From positions 124,001-188,000 of the forward strand of contig NZ_JABBNC010000006.1 of the NCBI RefSeq assembly GCF_012933445.1: a stretch of 64,000 nucleotides of DNA. The letters run 5' to 3'. Both the position numbers and the translations under genes were made by a program. The DNA is from Actinoplanes sp. TBRC 11911 (GTDB lineage: Bacteria > Actinomycetota > Actinomycetes > Mycobacteriales > Micromonosporaceae). Positions 16,326-25,494 of this stretch are shown here, in pieces. Every line of letters starts with the position of its first letter. The stretch's first letter is position 1. Below the pieces are notes generated by a model. That model ran no database searches. It was not told where the DNA came from and was given only the letters and a program-made list of their open reading frames with translations.

Positions 16326-17612
16326 ATGCGAATCCGGAACGCGGCGATCGCCGTGTTGACATCGATGACCCTCACCCTCGCCGCGTGCGGTGGTGGCGGT
16401 GACGACAAGGCGGCCGGCGGCGACAGCCAGAGCATCACCGGCGACATCACCTTCCAGACCTGGGCGCTGACCCCGAAGTTCACCGACTACCTCAACCAGG
16501 TGATCGCCGGCTTCCAGGCGAAGTACCCGGGCACCAAGGTGCAGCTGCTCGACCAGCCCGGCGACGGGTACTCGGACAAGGTGCTCTCGCAGGCCGCGTC
16601 GAACACGCTGCCCGACGTGATCAACCTGCCGCCCGACTTCGCGCTCCCGCTCGCGAAGCAGGGCCTGCTCAAGGACGTCAGCAAGGGCGCGGGGGTGGAC
16701 CTGGCGGCCACCTACGTGCCCGGCGGCATCGACGCGTACAAGTTCACGAGCGCCGCGGACCCCAACGCGGTCTACGGCTACCCGTGGTATCTGAACACCG
16801 ACCTGGACTACTGGAACACCAAGCAGTTCACGGATTGCGGGCTGGATGCCACCAAGCCGCCGGCCACCACCGACGAGCTGTTCGCGCAGGCGGCCACGAT
16901 GCACGCCAAGTGCCCGGCCGACTTCCTGATGAGCCGCAAGCCGGACGTCTCCGACTTCGTGCGGGCCGGCATCCCGATCTTCAGCGCGGACGGCAAGCAG
17001 TTCGCGTTCAACACCGACCAGGCCGTGGCGCTCGTGGACAAGTACCGCGACGCGTACCAGAAAGGGTTTATGCCCTCGAGCGTGCTGAACTCGGACTACC
17101 TCGGTAACTCGAAGCTGTTCACGCAGGGCAAGGTCGCCTGGACCACGGGCGGCGCGACCGGCCTGGCCGACTTCCAGAAGGACAACCCGAGTCTCCAGGG
17201 CACCGTCGCGGTCACCAACGCTCTCGACACCCCGCCGCTGTACGTGCAGGGCGTCAGCGTCTCGGCCAAGAGCAAGCACGAAGCGACGGCCACCGCGTTC
17301 GCCGAGTGGGTGACCAATGCCGACAACCAGAACAAGTTCGGCCACCTGGTCAACATCTTCCCGTCGACCACCGCCTCGTCGTCCGACCCGTACTTCGCCA
17401 AGGACGACGGCACCGACCTGGCCAAGGCCCGGGTGCTCGCGTTCAACGAGCTCAAGACCGCGAAGACCCTCATCCCGTACGAGGTCAACTCGGACATGCA
17501 GACCGTGCTGGACCAGCAGATGGCCCTGGCCCTGAAAGGCTCGGCGACCAGCAAGCAGGCCCTCGACGACGCGGTCACCAAGCTGAACCAGATGCTGGCC
17601 CGCCAGAAATAG
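16326..17612 (+). CDS. Sugar ABC transporter substrate-binding lipoprotein
   Basis: The 428-residue protein starts at ATG 16326 behind GGGAG. It has a lipoprotein signal peptide with lipobox L-A-A-C at the end of the first ~22 residues, then a Gly-rich linker. The body matches family 1 solute-binding proteins: I-T-F-Q-T-W near the start, a D-V-I-N-L-P-P-D-F segment, and V-Y-G-Y-P-W-Y-L-N-T-D. It would be anchored outside the membrane and deliver an oligosaccharide to the two permeases encoded next. No ATPase is encoded in the operon, as usual in actinobacteria where a shared MsiK-type ATPase serves several importers. Downstream glycosidases suggest a mannoside. Confidence 0.92.
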   Translation: MRIRNAAIAVLTSMTLTLAACGGGGDDKAAGGDSQSITGDITFQTWALTPKFTDYLNQVIAGFQAKYPGTKVQLLDQPGDGYSDKVLSQAASNTLPDVINLPPDFALPLAKQGLLKDVSKGAGVDLAATYVPGGIDAYKFTSAADPNAVYGYPWYLNTDLDYWNTKQFTDCGLDATKPPATTDELFAQAATMHAKCPADFLMSRKPDVSDFVRAGIPIFSADGKQFAFNTDQAVALVDKYRDAYQKGFMPSSVLNSDYLGNSKLFTQGKVAWTTGGATGLADFQKDNPSLQGTVAVTNALDTPPLYVQGVSVSAKSKHEATATAFAEWVTNADNQNKFGHLVNIFPSTTASSSDPYFAKDDGTDLAKARVLAFNELKTAKTLIPYEVNSDMQTVLDQQMALALKGSATSKQALDDAVTKLNQMLARQK

Positions 17613-17618
17613 CCAAGC

Positions 17619-17644
17619 GCGGGGATCCCGGAAGGGATCCCCGC
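17619..17644 (+). terminator. Intercistronic hairpin after the substrate-binding protein gene
   Basis: GCGGGGATCCC and GGGATCCCCGC form a perfect 11-bp stem around a GGAA tetraloop, 7 bp after the stop codon and just ahead of the ribosome site of the permease gene. Such hairpins between a binding-protein gene and its permease genes usually stabilise the upstream message or attenuate read-through, giving more binding protein than permease. Confidence 0.8.
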
Positions 17645-17657
17645 CGGAGGAGGTCTG

Positions 17658-18536
17658 GTGCGCACACACCGCTGGTTCACCCCTTGGGTCCTGCTCGTCC
17701 CGGCGCTGGTCTGGCTGCTGACGTTCACGGTCTGGCCGTCGCTGAACACGCTGCGGCTCTCGTTCACCGACGCGCGTCCGCTGGGCGGCGACGCCGGCTG
17801 GGTCGGGCTGCGTAACTACACCGACCTGCTGCACGACAGCCAGGTGTGGAGCGCGCTGCTCAACAGCGTCGTCTACATGGCGATCTGCCTGCCGCTGCTG
17901 ACCGTGCTGCCGCTGCTGGTCGCGATCCTGGTGGAACGCAAGCTGAAGGGCATCGCGTTCTTCCGGACCGCGTTCTACACGCCGGTGATCGCGTCGGCCG
18001 TGGTGGTGGGCCTGCTGTGGACGTGGCTGCTCGACGACCGCGGCGTCATCAACAACGTCGCGACCGCGTTGCACGTGCTGCAGCACCCGTTGCCGTTCCT
18101 GACCGACCGCTGGCTGGTGGTGTTCAGCGCGATCAGCCTGACCGTGTGGAAGGGCCTCGGCTACTACATGATCGTCTACCTGGCGGCGCTCGGGAACGTT
18201 TGCAAGGAGCTGCACGAGGCCGCGGCGATGGACGGGGCGGGCACGCTCCGCCGCTTCTTCTCGGTGACGGTCCCGGCCGTACGGGGAACGATGTTTCTGG
18301 TCGCGATCCTGGTGAGCGTGGCCGCGTTGCGGGTGTTCTCGGAGATCTACATTCTCACCGGGGGCAAGGGCGGGCCGGGCGGTGAGGACTCGTCGCTGGT
18401 CATGCTCATCCAGCAGTACGCCGGTGGGTTCTACGGTGACCTCGGCTATGCGTCCGCGCTGAGCGTGCTGCTGTTCGTCGTCACGCTGGTCCCGATGCTG
18501 GTACTGGCCCGTATCAACAACCGGAGCGAGCGATGA
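17658..18536 (+). CDS. Sugar ABC transporter permease, MalF type
   Basis: The 292-residue membrane protein starts at GTG 17658, preceded by GGAGGAGG. It has six predicted membrane segments, the first at residues ~7-30. The EAA loop reads E-L-H-E-A-A-A-M-D-G-A (ATPase contact) near residues 185-195. It pairs with the next permease, whose ATG overlaps its TGA. It is part of the inner-membrane channel for the sugar captured by the lipoprotein encoded upstream. Confidence 0.92.
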   Translation: MRTHRWFTPWVLLVPALVWLLTFTVWPSLNTLRLSFTDARPLGGDAGWVGLRNYTDLLHDSQVWSALLNSVVYMAICLPLLTVLPLLVAILVERKLKGIAFFRTAFYTPVIASAVVVGLLWTWLLDDRGVINNVATALHVLQHPLPFLTDRWLVVFSAISLTVWKGLGYYMIVYLAALGNVCKELHEAAAMDGAGTLRRFFSVTVPAVRGTMFLVAILVSVAALRVFSEIYILTGGKGGPGGEDSSLVMLIQQYAGGFYGDLGYASALSVLLFVVTLVPMLVLARINNRSER

Positions 18537-19411
18537 CGGCCGTGGCGGAAGCACCACGACAGAAGCGCAGGAGGACCCCGATTAGCGAGGCGGGCACCGG
18601 CGAGAAGGTCGTGCGCTACGTCCTGCTGGTCTTCGTCCTCGTCATCACGGTGGGCCCGTTCCTGTGGGAGCTGTCCACCTCGCTCAAGGGCGCCGGCGAG
18701 GACATCTACACGACCAACCCGCAGCTGATCCCGCACCAGCCGACGCTGAGCAACTACGCGCACGTCGCGCAGTCCATCCCGGTCTGGCGCTACATCGGCA
18801 ACTCGCTGATCGTGGCGGCGCTGACCGTCGCCGGCAACGTCATCTTCGCGACGCTGGCCGGCTACGCGATCGCCCGGCTGCGCTTCGGTGGCCGCCGGAT
18901 CGTGCTGGGCCTGTTCCTGGCCACGCTGGTGCTGCCCGGCGAGGTCACGATCATTTCCCAATTCGTCACCGTACGCGACCTCGGGTTCGCCGACTCACTA
19001 CTGGGTGTGGCGCTGCCCGGCATGGTCGCGGCGCTCAACGTGCTGCTGCTCTACAACGCGTTCCGGATGCTGCCCGGCGACATCGACCAGGCGGCGATCG
19101 TCGACGGCGCCAACGTGTGGCAACGCCTGACCAGGGTGTCCCTGCCGGCGGTGCGCGGCACCCTCGCGGTCGTGGCGATCTTCGCGTTCATCCAGGCGTG
19201 GGACGACTTCCTCTGGCCGCTGCTCGTGATCACCACGCCGGGCAAATACACGCTCACCGTGGGCCTGCAATACCTCTCCGGCACGTTCGTCTCGGACAAG
19301 CGCATGATCGCGGCGGGCACGATGATCGCCTTCATCCCCATCGCGGTGATCTTCAGCGTGCTGCAGCGCTACTTCTTCAAGGGTGTCGAAGAGGGCGGCG
19401 TGAAGGGCTGA
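18533..19411 (+). CDS. Sugar ABC transporter permease, MalG type
   Basis: This 292-residue protein begins with a ~25-residue basic cytosolic tail and has six membrane segments. The EAA motif is D-I-D-Q-A-A-I-V-D-G-A near residue 185. It overlaps the preceding permease gene by 4 bp (ATGA), indicating coupled translation and a heterodimeric channel. The conserved C-terminal Q-R-Y-F-F-K-G-V sequence is typical of MalG-like permeases. Confidence 0.92.
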   Translation: MTAVAEAPRQKRRRTPISEAGTGEKVVRYVLLVFVLVITVGPFLWELSTSLKGAGEDIYTTNPQLIPHQPTLSNYAHVAQSIPVWRYIGNSLIVAALTVAGNVIFATLAGYAIARLRFGGRRIVLGLFLATLVLPGEVTIISQFVTVRDLGFADSLLGVALPGMVAALNVLLLYNAFRMLPGDIDQAAIVDGANVWQRLTRVSLPAVRGTLAVVAIFAFIQAWDDFLWPLLVITTPGKYTLTVGLQYLSGTFVSDKRMIAAGTMIAFIPIAVIFSVLQRYFFKGVEEGGVKG

Positions 19412-19456
19412 CCGCGCCGGCGACCTGGAAAAACACGACAGAAAGCGCAACACCAC

Positions 19457-20632
19457 ATGCGATTCGGTGTCAACTACACCCCTTCGACCGGCTGGTTCCA
19501 CTCCTGGCTGGACTTCAACCCCGCGGACGTACGCCGTGACCTCGCCACCATCGCGGGACTCGGCGTGGACCACATCCGTCTCATGCCGTTATGGCCGCTG
19601 ATCCAGCCGAACCGAGGCGTGATCCGCAAGAGCGCGCTCGACGACGTGGTGACCGTGTTCGCCATCGCCGAGGACCTCGGTCTCGACGTCAACGTCGACG
19701 CGCTGCAGGGCCATCTGTCCAGCTTCGACTTCGTGCCCTCGTGGCTGGAGAGCTGGCATCGCCGCAACATGTTCACCGATCCGGACGTGGTCGGCTCGCT
19801 CGAGGCGTACGTGCGGAACCTGGCGGCGGCCGTGGCGGACCGGCCCAACCTGCTGGGTATCACGCTCGGCAACGAGGTCAACCAGTTCGCGGCGGCACCG
19901 CACCCGGCGCCGCATCCGGTCACCCCGGCCGGCGCCGGCGAGTGGTTACGCCGGCTGACCGCGGCGGCGCGCGCCGAGGTCCCCTCCCGGGTGCTGGTCA
20001 CCCATGCGATGTACGACGCCGCGTGGTACGACGACACGCAACCGTTCGAGCCGCGGCACGCCGTCGACCATGGCGATGCCACGATCACGCATTCGTGGGT
20101 TTTCAACGGATCCGCCCAGGCGTACGGGGGCCTGGGTCGTGGTTCGGTGCGGCACGCCGAGTACCTGTGCCGGCTGGCCGCGGCCTGGCACACCGATCCG
20201 GCACGTCCCGTGTGGTTGCAAGAAGTGGGCGCACCGACGAACGTCGTCGATGTGGACGACACCCCCGAGTTCCTGGAGAGCACGCTGCGGCACGTCGCGG
20301 CGATCGACGGCCTGTACGGGATCACCTGGTGGTGCTCGCACGACGTCGGGCGGGAGCTGCTGGACTTTCCCGAGCTCGAGTACGACCTGGGCCTGATCAC
20401 CAACGACGGCAAGGTGAAGCCGACCGGCCTGCGGTTCGCCGAGACGATCGCCCGGCTGCGCGGCGGCGAGGTGCCGGTGGCGGACGTGACGACGGCGCTG
20501 GTCCTGGACGACACCGGGTACGGGCACCGGGCCGCGACCGCGCCGGGCGGCGAGTTCTACCGGGCCTGGCTGGACGCGGCCGGCGACGGTCCGGGCCCGC
20601 GGATCGTCCTGGCCTCCCGGCAACACTCCTGA
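19457..20632 (+). CDS. Glycoside hydrolase, clan GH-A (GH5-like) TIM barrel
   Basis: The 391-residue protein has no signal peptide and so acts in the cytosol on imported oligosaccharide. Clan GH-A signatures are visible: H-I-R-L-M-P-L-W-P on strand 2, the acid/base region G-I-T-L-G-N-E-V-N-Q with Asn-Glu near residue 137, and the nucleophile strand W-L-Q-E-V-G-A-P near residue 256. It is linked to an importer and a GH38 alpha-mannosidase, so beta-mannosidase or another mannoside-directed activity is the favoured inference; the exact GH family cannot be fixed by eye. It starts 45 bp after the permease gene and belongs to the same operon. Confidence 0.8.
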   Translation: MRFGVNYTPSTGWFHSWLDFNPADVRRDLATIAGLGVDHIRLMPLWPLIQPNRGVIRKSALDDVVTVFAIAEDLGLDVNVDALQGHLSSFDFVPSWLESWHRRNMFTDPDVVGSLEAYVRNLAAAVADRPNLLGITLGNEVNQFAAAPHPAPHPVTPAGAGEWLRRLTAAARAEVPSRVLVTHAMYDAAWYDDTQPFEPRHAVDHGDATITHSWVFNGSAQAYGGLGRGSVRHAEYLCRLAAAWHTDPARPVWLQEVGAPTNVVDVDDTPEFLESTLRHVAAIDGLYGITWWCSHDVGRELLDFPELEYDLGLITNDGKVKPTGLRFAETIARLRGGEVPVADVTTALVLDDTGYGHRAATAPGGEFYRAWLDAAGDGPGPRIVLASRQHS

Positions 20633-20662
20633 CTCGTCCCCGTCGTTCCGAAAGGCTCCGAA

Positions 20663-23600
20663 ATGCACGACGACATCCCCCTCACCGTCGGACGCGCCAC
20701 CCGCGTGCTGAACGAACGGGTGCTGCCCGCGGTCTACCCGTCGGCCGTGCCACTCGACGTCGCGGTGTGTGAACTGCCCGGCGAGCCGATCCCCGCGGTC
20801 GAGGGACTCGCCCTGGCGTACGAACCCTTTGTGGTGGGCTCGAGCTGGGGTCCGGCCTGGGGCACCACCTGGTTCCGGCTGCGCGGCAGCGTGCCGGCCG
20901 AGTGGCGCGGCAAACGCGTCGAGGCCCTGGTGGACCTGGGCTTCGACAAGAACATGCCGGGCTTCCAGTGCGAGGCCCTGGTCTACCGGCCGGACGGCAG
21001 CCCGGTGAAATCGATCAACCCGCGTAACCAGTGGATCCCGCTGGACGGCCCGGAGGTCGAGCTCTATCTGGAGGCGGCTTCGAACCCGGTGCTGCTCGAC
21101 TACCACCCGTTCCTGCCCACTCAGGAAGGCGACATCCAGACGTCGTCGCCGCGGCCGTTGTACCAGACGCGGCGGATGGATCTGGTGGTCTTCGACTCCG
21201 TCGTCTTCGAGCTGGCGCAGGACATCGACGTGCTGCTGGAACTGCAGGCCGAGCTGCCGGCGAGCGCGCCCCGCCGAATGCGGATCCTGCAGGCGCTCGA
21301 CGACGCGCTGGACGTGCTGGACCTGCAGGACATCGGCGGGACCGCCGCCGGCGCCCGCTTGCGCCTGGCCGACGTCCTTTCCTCGCCCGCCGAGCCGAGC
21401 GCACACCAGGTCTCCGCGGTCGGGCACGCGCACATCGACTCGGCCTGGCTGTGGCCGGTGCGCGAGACCATCCGCAAGGTCGCGCGCACCGCGTCGAGCA
21501 TGACCGCGCTGATCGACGAGGACCCTTCCTTCCGGTACGCCATGTCGAGCGCCCAGCAATACGCGTGGCTCAAGGAGCACCGGCCCGAGGTGTGGGAGCG
21601 GGTGGTCAAGGCGGTCGGGGACGGACGGTTCATCCCGGTCGGTGGCATGTGGGTGGAGAGCGACACGGTGATGCCGACCGGGGAGGCGCTGGTCCGGCAG
21701 TTCACGTACGGGCAGAGGTTCTTCCGCGAGGAGTTCGGCATCGAGTGCCAAGGGGTGTGGCTGCCGGACAGTTTCGGCTACTCCCCCGCGCTGCCGCAGC
21801 TCATCCGGCGGGCCGGGTTCCAGTGGTTCTTCACCCAGAAGATCTCGTGGAACCAGGTCAACAAGTTCCCGCACCACACGTTCCGGTGGGAGGGCATCGA
21901 CGGGTCGCGGGTGTTCACCCACTTCCCGCCGATGGACACGTACAACTCGCAGCTGTCCGGGGCCGAGCTGGCCAAGGCGACCTCGCAGTTCCGGGAGTCG
22001 CGGGTGGCGTCGCGCTCGCTGGCACCGGTCGGGTGGGGTGACGGCGGCGGCGGCACCACACGCGAGATGGCCGGGCGGGCGCGCCGGGTGGCGTCGCTCG
22101 AAGGCAGCGCCCGGGTGACGTGGGAGCATCCCGACGACTTCTTCGCCGCGGCGGCGGCCGAGATGCCGAACCCGCCGGTGTGGGTCGGCGAGCTGTATCT
22201 CGAGTTGCACCGGGCGACACTGACGAGTCAGCACAAGACGAAGCAGGGAAACAGGCGCAGCGAGCACCTGCTGATCGAGGCCGAGTTGTGGGCGGCGACG
22301 GCTGCGGTGCGGGCCGGGGTGCCGTATCCGTACGACGAGATCGACGAGTTGTGGCGGTCGGTGTTGCTGCACCAGTTCCACGACATTCTGCCGGGGACGT
22401 CGATCGCGTGGGTGCATCGGGAGGCGGTGGCCGCGTACGAGAGGATCCGCGCGCGGGCGGTGGAGATCATCGAGGCGTCGGTGGGGGCGCTGGCCGGGGT
22501 TGGCGATCGGGAGATCATTTTCAATCCGGCGCCGTTTGCGCGGGTGGGTGTGGCGGCGCTTGGGGCAGCCGCCACGCCGGTCGCGCCCCTCACCTCCCCA
22601 CCCCTCACCCCCACCGCACCCGTCACCCCGGCGGCACCTCTCACCCCCGCCGCAACCGCAACGTCCACACCGCTCAGCACCACAGCGGCACCCACCACCA
22701 CACCGCTCAGCACCACCGCGGCACCCACCATCGCCGCACCGCTCAGCACCACCGCAGCACCCACCACCGCCGCACCGCTCAGCACCACCGCAGCACCCAC
22801 CACCGCCGCACCGCTCAGCACCACCGCAGCACCCACCACCGCCGCACCGCTCAGCACCACCGCCGCACCGCTCAGCACCACCGCGGCCATCACCGCTTCG
22901 CCCCTCAACACCACGCCCGTCACCGCCACGCCCACCTCGACGGCGCACGCCGCCCCCGATGTCCGGATTTCTCGCCACGGTGACGGATATATCCTCGCCA
23001 ATGACCTCGTCTCGGTGACGGTTTCGTCGGAAGGGCTGATCACCTCGGCGGTGGATCTCGCCTCCGGCCGGGACGCGATCGCGGCCGGCCAGCCGGCGAA
23101 CCTGCTGCAGCTGCACCAGGACTTCCCGAACATGTGGGACGCCTGGGACGTGGATCGCTTCTACCGCAACCGGGTCACCGACCTGCGGGAGGTCGACTCT
23201 CTCTCGGTGGTGGACGGCAGAATCCAAATCGAACGTTCGTTCGCCGATTCCCGGGTGCGGCAGGTGCTGTCGCTCGCGCCCGGCAGCCGCACGGTGCACA
23301 TCGAACAGGAGACGGACTGGCATGAGACGGAGAAGTTCCTGAAGGTCGCGTTTCCCTTCGACGTACGCGCCGAGCACGTCGCCGCCGAGACCCAGTTCGG
23401 CTACCAGAAGCGGGTCACGCACACGAACACGAGCTGGGAGGCGGCCAAGTTCGAGGCCTCCATGCACCGGTTCGTGCACGTCGAGGAGCCCGGCTTCGGA
23501 GCGTCGCTGATCACCGACTCGACGTACGGGTACGACCTGACCCGCGACTCGGTCGACGGTGACGTCACCACGACGGTGCGTTTGTCGCTGCTGCGGGCGC

Positions 23601-24007
23601 CGCGCTTCCCCGACCCGGCGACCGACCAGGGCGTACAGACGTGCCGGTACGGCTTGGTGATCGGCTCGACGGTCGCCGACGCGACGGAGGCAGGCATCGA
23701 CCTGAACCTGGCCCTGCGCACGGTGACCGGCGACCACGGTTTCGACCCGCTGGTGTCGGTCGAGGGTGACGGCATCCTGGTCTCCAGCGTCAAGCTGGCC
23801 GACGACCGCAGCGGCGACATCATCGTGCGCTTGTACGAGTCGCAGGGCCGCCGCGCCGCGGGCACGCTGACCGTCCACACCGAGGTCAGCGGCGTCGCGG
23901 AGGTGTCACTGCTGGAGAGTCCGCTCGCCTCCGCCGTCGTCACCGGCACGGCGATCCCGCTGTCGCTGACCGCGTTCGAGGTCCGAACGCTACGCCTCAC
24001 CCGCTGA
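20663..24007 (+). CDS. GH38 alpha-mannosidase with an internal Pro/Thr/Ala repeat linker
   Basis: The 1114-residue enzyme has the GH38 signatures. The zinc-binding G-H-A-H-I-D-S-A-W-L-W lies near residue 254, and the nucleophile Asp in W-L-P-D-S-F-G-Y-S near residue 366. A middle domain contains R-R-S-E-H-L-L-I-E-A-E, and a large C-terminal beta-sandwich follows. Between middle and C-terminal domains, residues ~636-766 are an unusual low-complexity linker of P, T, A, S and L, built partly from a repeated 12-residue unit (APLSTTAAPTTA). Without it the protein would be close to the usual ~1000 residues. No signal peptide: a cytosolic enzyme trimming imported mannosides. It is the last gene of the operon, followed by a terminator. 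ATG 20663 has only a weak GAAAGG upstream. Confidence 0.93.
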   Translation: MHDDIPLTVGRATRVLNERVLPAVYPSAVPLDVAVCELPGEPIPAVEGLALAYEPFVVGSSWGPAWGTTWFRLRGSVPAEWRGKRVEALVDLGFDKNMPGFQCEALVYRPDGSPVKSINPRNQWIPLDGPEVELYLEAASNPVLLDYHPFLPTQEGDIQTSSPRPLYQTRRMDLVVFDSVVFELAQDIDVLLELQAELPASAPRRMRILQALDDALDVLDLQDIGGTAAGARLRLADVLSSPAEPSAHQVSAVGHAHIDSAWLWPVRETIRKVARTASSMTALIDEDPSFRYAMSSAQQYAWLKEHRPEVWERVVKAVGDGRFIPVGGMWVESDTVMPTGEALVRQFTYGQRFFREEFGIECQGVWLPDSFGYSPALPQLIRRAGFQWFFTQKISWNQVNKFPHHTFRWEGIDGSRVFTHFPPMDTYNSQLSGAELAKATSQFRESRVASRSLAPVGWGDGGGGTTREMAGRARRVASLEGSARVTWEHPDDFFAAAAAEMPNPPVWVGELYLELHRATLTSQHKTKQGNRRSEHLLIEAELWAATAAVRAGVPYPYDEIDELWRSVLLHQFHDILPGTSIAWVHREAVAAYERIRARAVEIIEASVGALAGVGDREIIFNPAPFARVGVAALGAAATPVAPLTSPPLTPTAPVTPAAPLTPAATATSTPLSTTAAPTTTPLSTTAAPTIAAPLSTTAAPTTAAPLSTTAAPTTAAPLSTTAAPTTAAPLSTTAAPLSTTAAITASPLNTTPVTATPTSTAHAAPDVRISRHGDGYILANDLVSVTVSSEGLITSAVDLASGRDAIAAGQPANLLQLHQDFPNMWDAWDVDRFYRNRVTDLREVDSLSVVDGRIQIERSFADSRVRQVLSLAPGSRTVHIEQETDWHETEKFLKVAFPFDVRAEHVAAETQFGYQKRVTHTNTSWEAAKFEASMHRFVHVEEPGFGASLITDSTYGYDLTRDSVDGDVTTTVRLSLLRAPRFPDPATDQGVQTCRYGLVIGSTVADATEAGIDLNLALRTVTGDHGFDPLVSVEGDGILVSSVKLADDRSGDIIVRLYESQGRRAAGTLTVHTEVSGVAEVSLLESPLASAVVTGTAIPLSLTAFEVRTLRLTR
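22713..22880 (+). repeat. In-frame minisatellite, 36-bp unit, inside the GH38 gene
   Basis: Nearly identical 36-bp units, recognisable by GCACCGCTCAGCACCACCGC, encode a 12-residue repeat. Four or five units are essentially identical at the DNA level, including synonymous positions, which indicates recent expansion by slippage or recombination. The array is strongly strand-asymmetric (C-rich top strand, almost no T). Flanking DNA (22590-22712 and 22880-22955) has a related but degenerate P/T/A composition. Confidence 0.9.
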
Positions 24008-24038
24008 CCAAGCCAGCCGCCGGCCGCAGCATCCATCG

Positions 24039-24088
24039 TGCCGACGTCTTGAGTTGACGTGTTGACACATTGACTCAAGACGTCGGCA
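24039..24088 (+). terminator. Operon terminator hairpin, perfect 16-bp stem
   Basis: TGCCGACGTCTTGAGT (24039-24054) is the exact complement of ACTCAAGACGTCGGCA (24073-24088), with an 18-nt loop. It lies 32 bp after the stop codon of the GH38 gene and probably ends the importer and glycosidase operon. Confidence 0.8.
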
Positions 24089-24344
24089 ACGTGGACGCGC
24101 CCAGACCTTCGGAGCCGGACGCGCACCTGCGTCTGCCAAACGGCCACAAGGGGCAACCTTTGCCGACCAATGTTCGTGCTTGCACCACGTGCCGCGCCGG
24201 GATGCCGAGCGCGACCAAGCGCCCGACCGCGACCAAGCGCCCGACCGTCACCACGCGCGCAACCGCCACCACGCGCGCGGCGGGATGCCGAACGCGTCGT
24301 CGACTCCGCGGTGGCCGCGCGGGCTTGCCACGATCCTACAATGC

Positions 24345-24568
24345 GAGTATTTCGGCCACATTCTGGGATCTGCGGAGACCTTGGAGAGTTGCGCCCACAT
24401 ACGAGCCACAACTCTCCAAGGTTCACGTCTGGCAGGGAAGTCGCGTCGAACAAAAGCCTCAAGGCTGGAGAAAAGTCCGTCCATATTAGACGCCAATCCC
24501 ACATGGTGGACGCGCAGCCACGATGTGGTCGCCAGTCCCACGCAGCGGACACCACTCCCACATCGTGG
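24345..24568 (+). repeat. Dispersed hairpin repeat, copy B
   Basis: The hairpin arms are CCTTGGAGAGTT (24379-24390) and AACTCTCCAAGG (24410-24421). The loop GCGCCCACATACGAGCCAC is almost identical to the loops of copies C and E. To the right are diverged counterparts of the family (GGACGCCAATCCCACATGGT). The right side is interrupted at 24569 by the terminal inverted repeat of a MITE-like element. It lies between the GH38 operon and the GNAT gene. Confidence 0.85.
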
Positions 24569-25005
24569 AACTGTTCAGCTGGTTCTCGACGCTCACCCTG
24601 CGATGCGTTGGCCTTCCGTGGCGGACCTGCTAGGCCGGTCGCTGTGGGGGGCTGGGAGGTTCCGGCCGTAACGGGTGCCCACACCTGCTGTGGGTCGCCA
24701 CGGTGTGGGGAACCGCAGCCTCCCAGCCGTCGCGACTCCCCACACGCGGGTGAGGGTGGCCACGGTGCGGGGAACCACGGCCTCCCAGCCGTCGCGACTC
24801 CCCACACGCGGGTGAGGGCGGCCACGGTGCGGGCAACCACAACCTCCCAGCCGTCGCGACTCCCCACACCCGGGTGAGGGCGGCCACGGTGCGGGCAACC
24901 ACAACCTCCCAGCCGTCGCGACTCCCCACACCCGGGTGAGGGCGGCCACGGTGCGGGCAACCACAACCTCCCAGCCGTCGCTACTACCGGCGCCAAACCC
25001 CGCAG
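24569..25005 (-). mobile_element. MITE-like element, truncated copy with five 62-bp tandem units
   Basis: The left end is AACTGTTCAGCTGGTTC (24569-24585), identical to the terminal inverted repeat of the complete element at 34680-35141, and the next ~45 bp match the right end of that element in inverted orientation. Inside, CCTCCCAGCC recurs at 24719, 24781, 24843, 24905 and 24967, an exact 62-bp period, with CGGGTGAGGGCGGCCACGGT in each unit. The expected second terminal repeat is missing: the element stops near 25005, directly at the end of the GNAT gene. No transposase is encoded. Confidence 0.8.
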
Positions 25006-25012
25006 CCGACGC

Positions 25013-25474
25013 TCACCACGCCTTTGTCATGAAGACGCTGTTCGGGTCGTCTATGTAGGGGCCGAACGGGGCGCAGCGGACGAAACCCGCCTTCGCGTAC
25101 AGGGCCCGCGCCGGGGCGAAGAACGCCATGCTGCCGGTTTCCAGGGACACCCGGTGGGTCGCGTGCCGCCGGGCGTCCCGCAGCAGGTGGTCGAGGATCT
25201 GTGTCGCGATGCCCTGGCCCCGCCGCTCCGGGGTGGTGCGCATGCTTTTGAGTTCCTCGTGGCCGGGCTCGACGGGTGCCAGGGCGCCGGTGCCGACGAG
25301 CGTGCCGGCGGCGGAGGCGACCCACAGGCGTACGGACGGGGTCTGTAATTCTGTCAGATCCAGCGCGTGCCGGCTTTCCGGCGGGGCCGTCGGTGCCATG
25401 TCGTCCAGGTGCGCCTGCAGGAAGGCGACCAGGGACACGTCGGTGAAGTCGGCACGCGTGATGCGCAGGGTCAT
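25013..25474 (-). CDS. GNAT-family N-acetyltransferase
   Basis: The 153-residue protein has the GNAT core with the acetyl-CoA loop R-R-G-Q-G-I-A-T-Q-I near residues 88-97 and the following helix L-L-R-D-A-R-R-H. A-L-Y-A-K-A-G-F marks the last conserved helix and strand. It would transfer an acetyl group from acetyl-CoA to an amine; the acceptor is unknown. ATG 25474 is 20 bp downstream of the stop of the small gene at 25495-25944, so the two are probably co-transcribed. The gene abuts the truncated MITE-like element at its 3' end. Confidence 0.85.
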   Translation of the reverse strand: MTLRITRADFTDVSLVAFLQAHLDDMAPTAPPESRHALDLTELQTPSVRLWVASAAGTLVGTGALAPVEPGHEELKSMRTTPERRGQGIATQILDHLLRDARRHATHRVSLETGSMAFFAPARALYAKAGFVRCAPFGPYIDDPNSVFMTKAW

Positions 25475-25494
25475 CGGTGCATGATGACGGGGCG

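Noticed and set aside
16242..18557. 771-codon open frame on the minus strand
   Set aside because: Antisense to the substrate-binding protein and first permease, rich in Arg, Gln and Val; a shadow.
22567..22960. Intein or domain insertion in the GH38 gene
   Set aside because: No splicing motifs and no globular composition; the segment is a simple P/T/A repeat linker.
19946..23878. 1310-codon open frame on the minus strand
   Set aside because: It lies antisense to the GH-A hydrolase and GH38 genes, has Arg/Gly/His-biased translation without any domain, and results from the lack of stops in high-GC antisense frames.
24593..24964. Open frames in the 62-bp tandem repeats (also 34763-35105)
   Set aside because: They translate repeat DNA in several frames at once, with no ribosome site and no conservation of one frame between the two elements.
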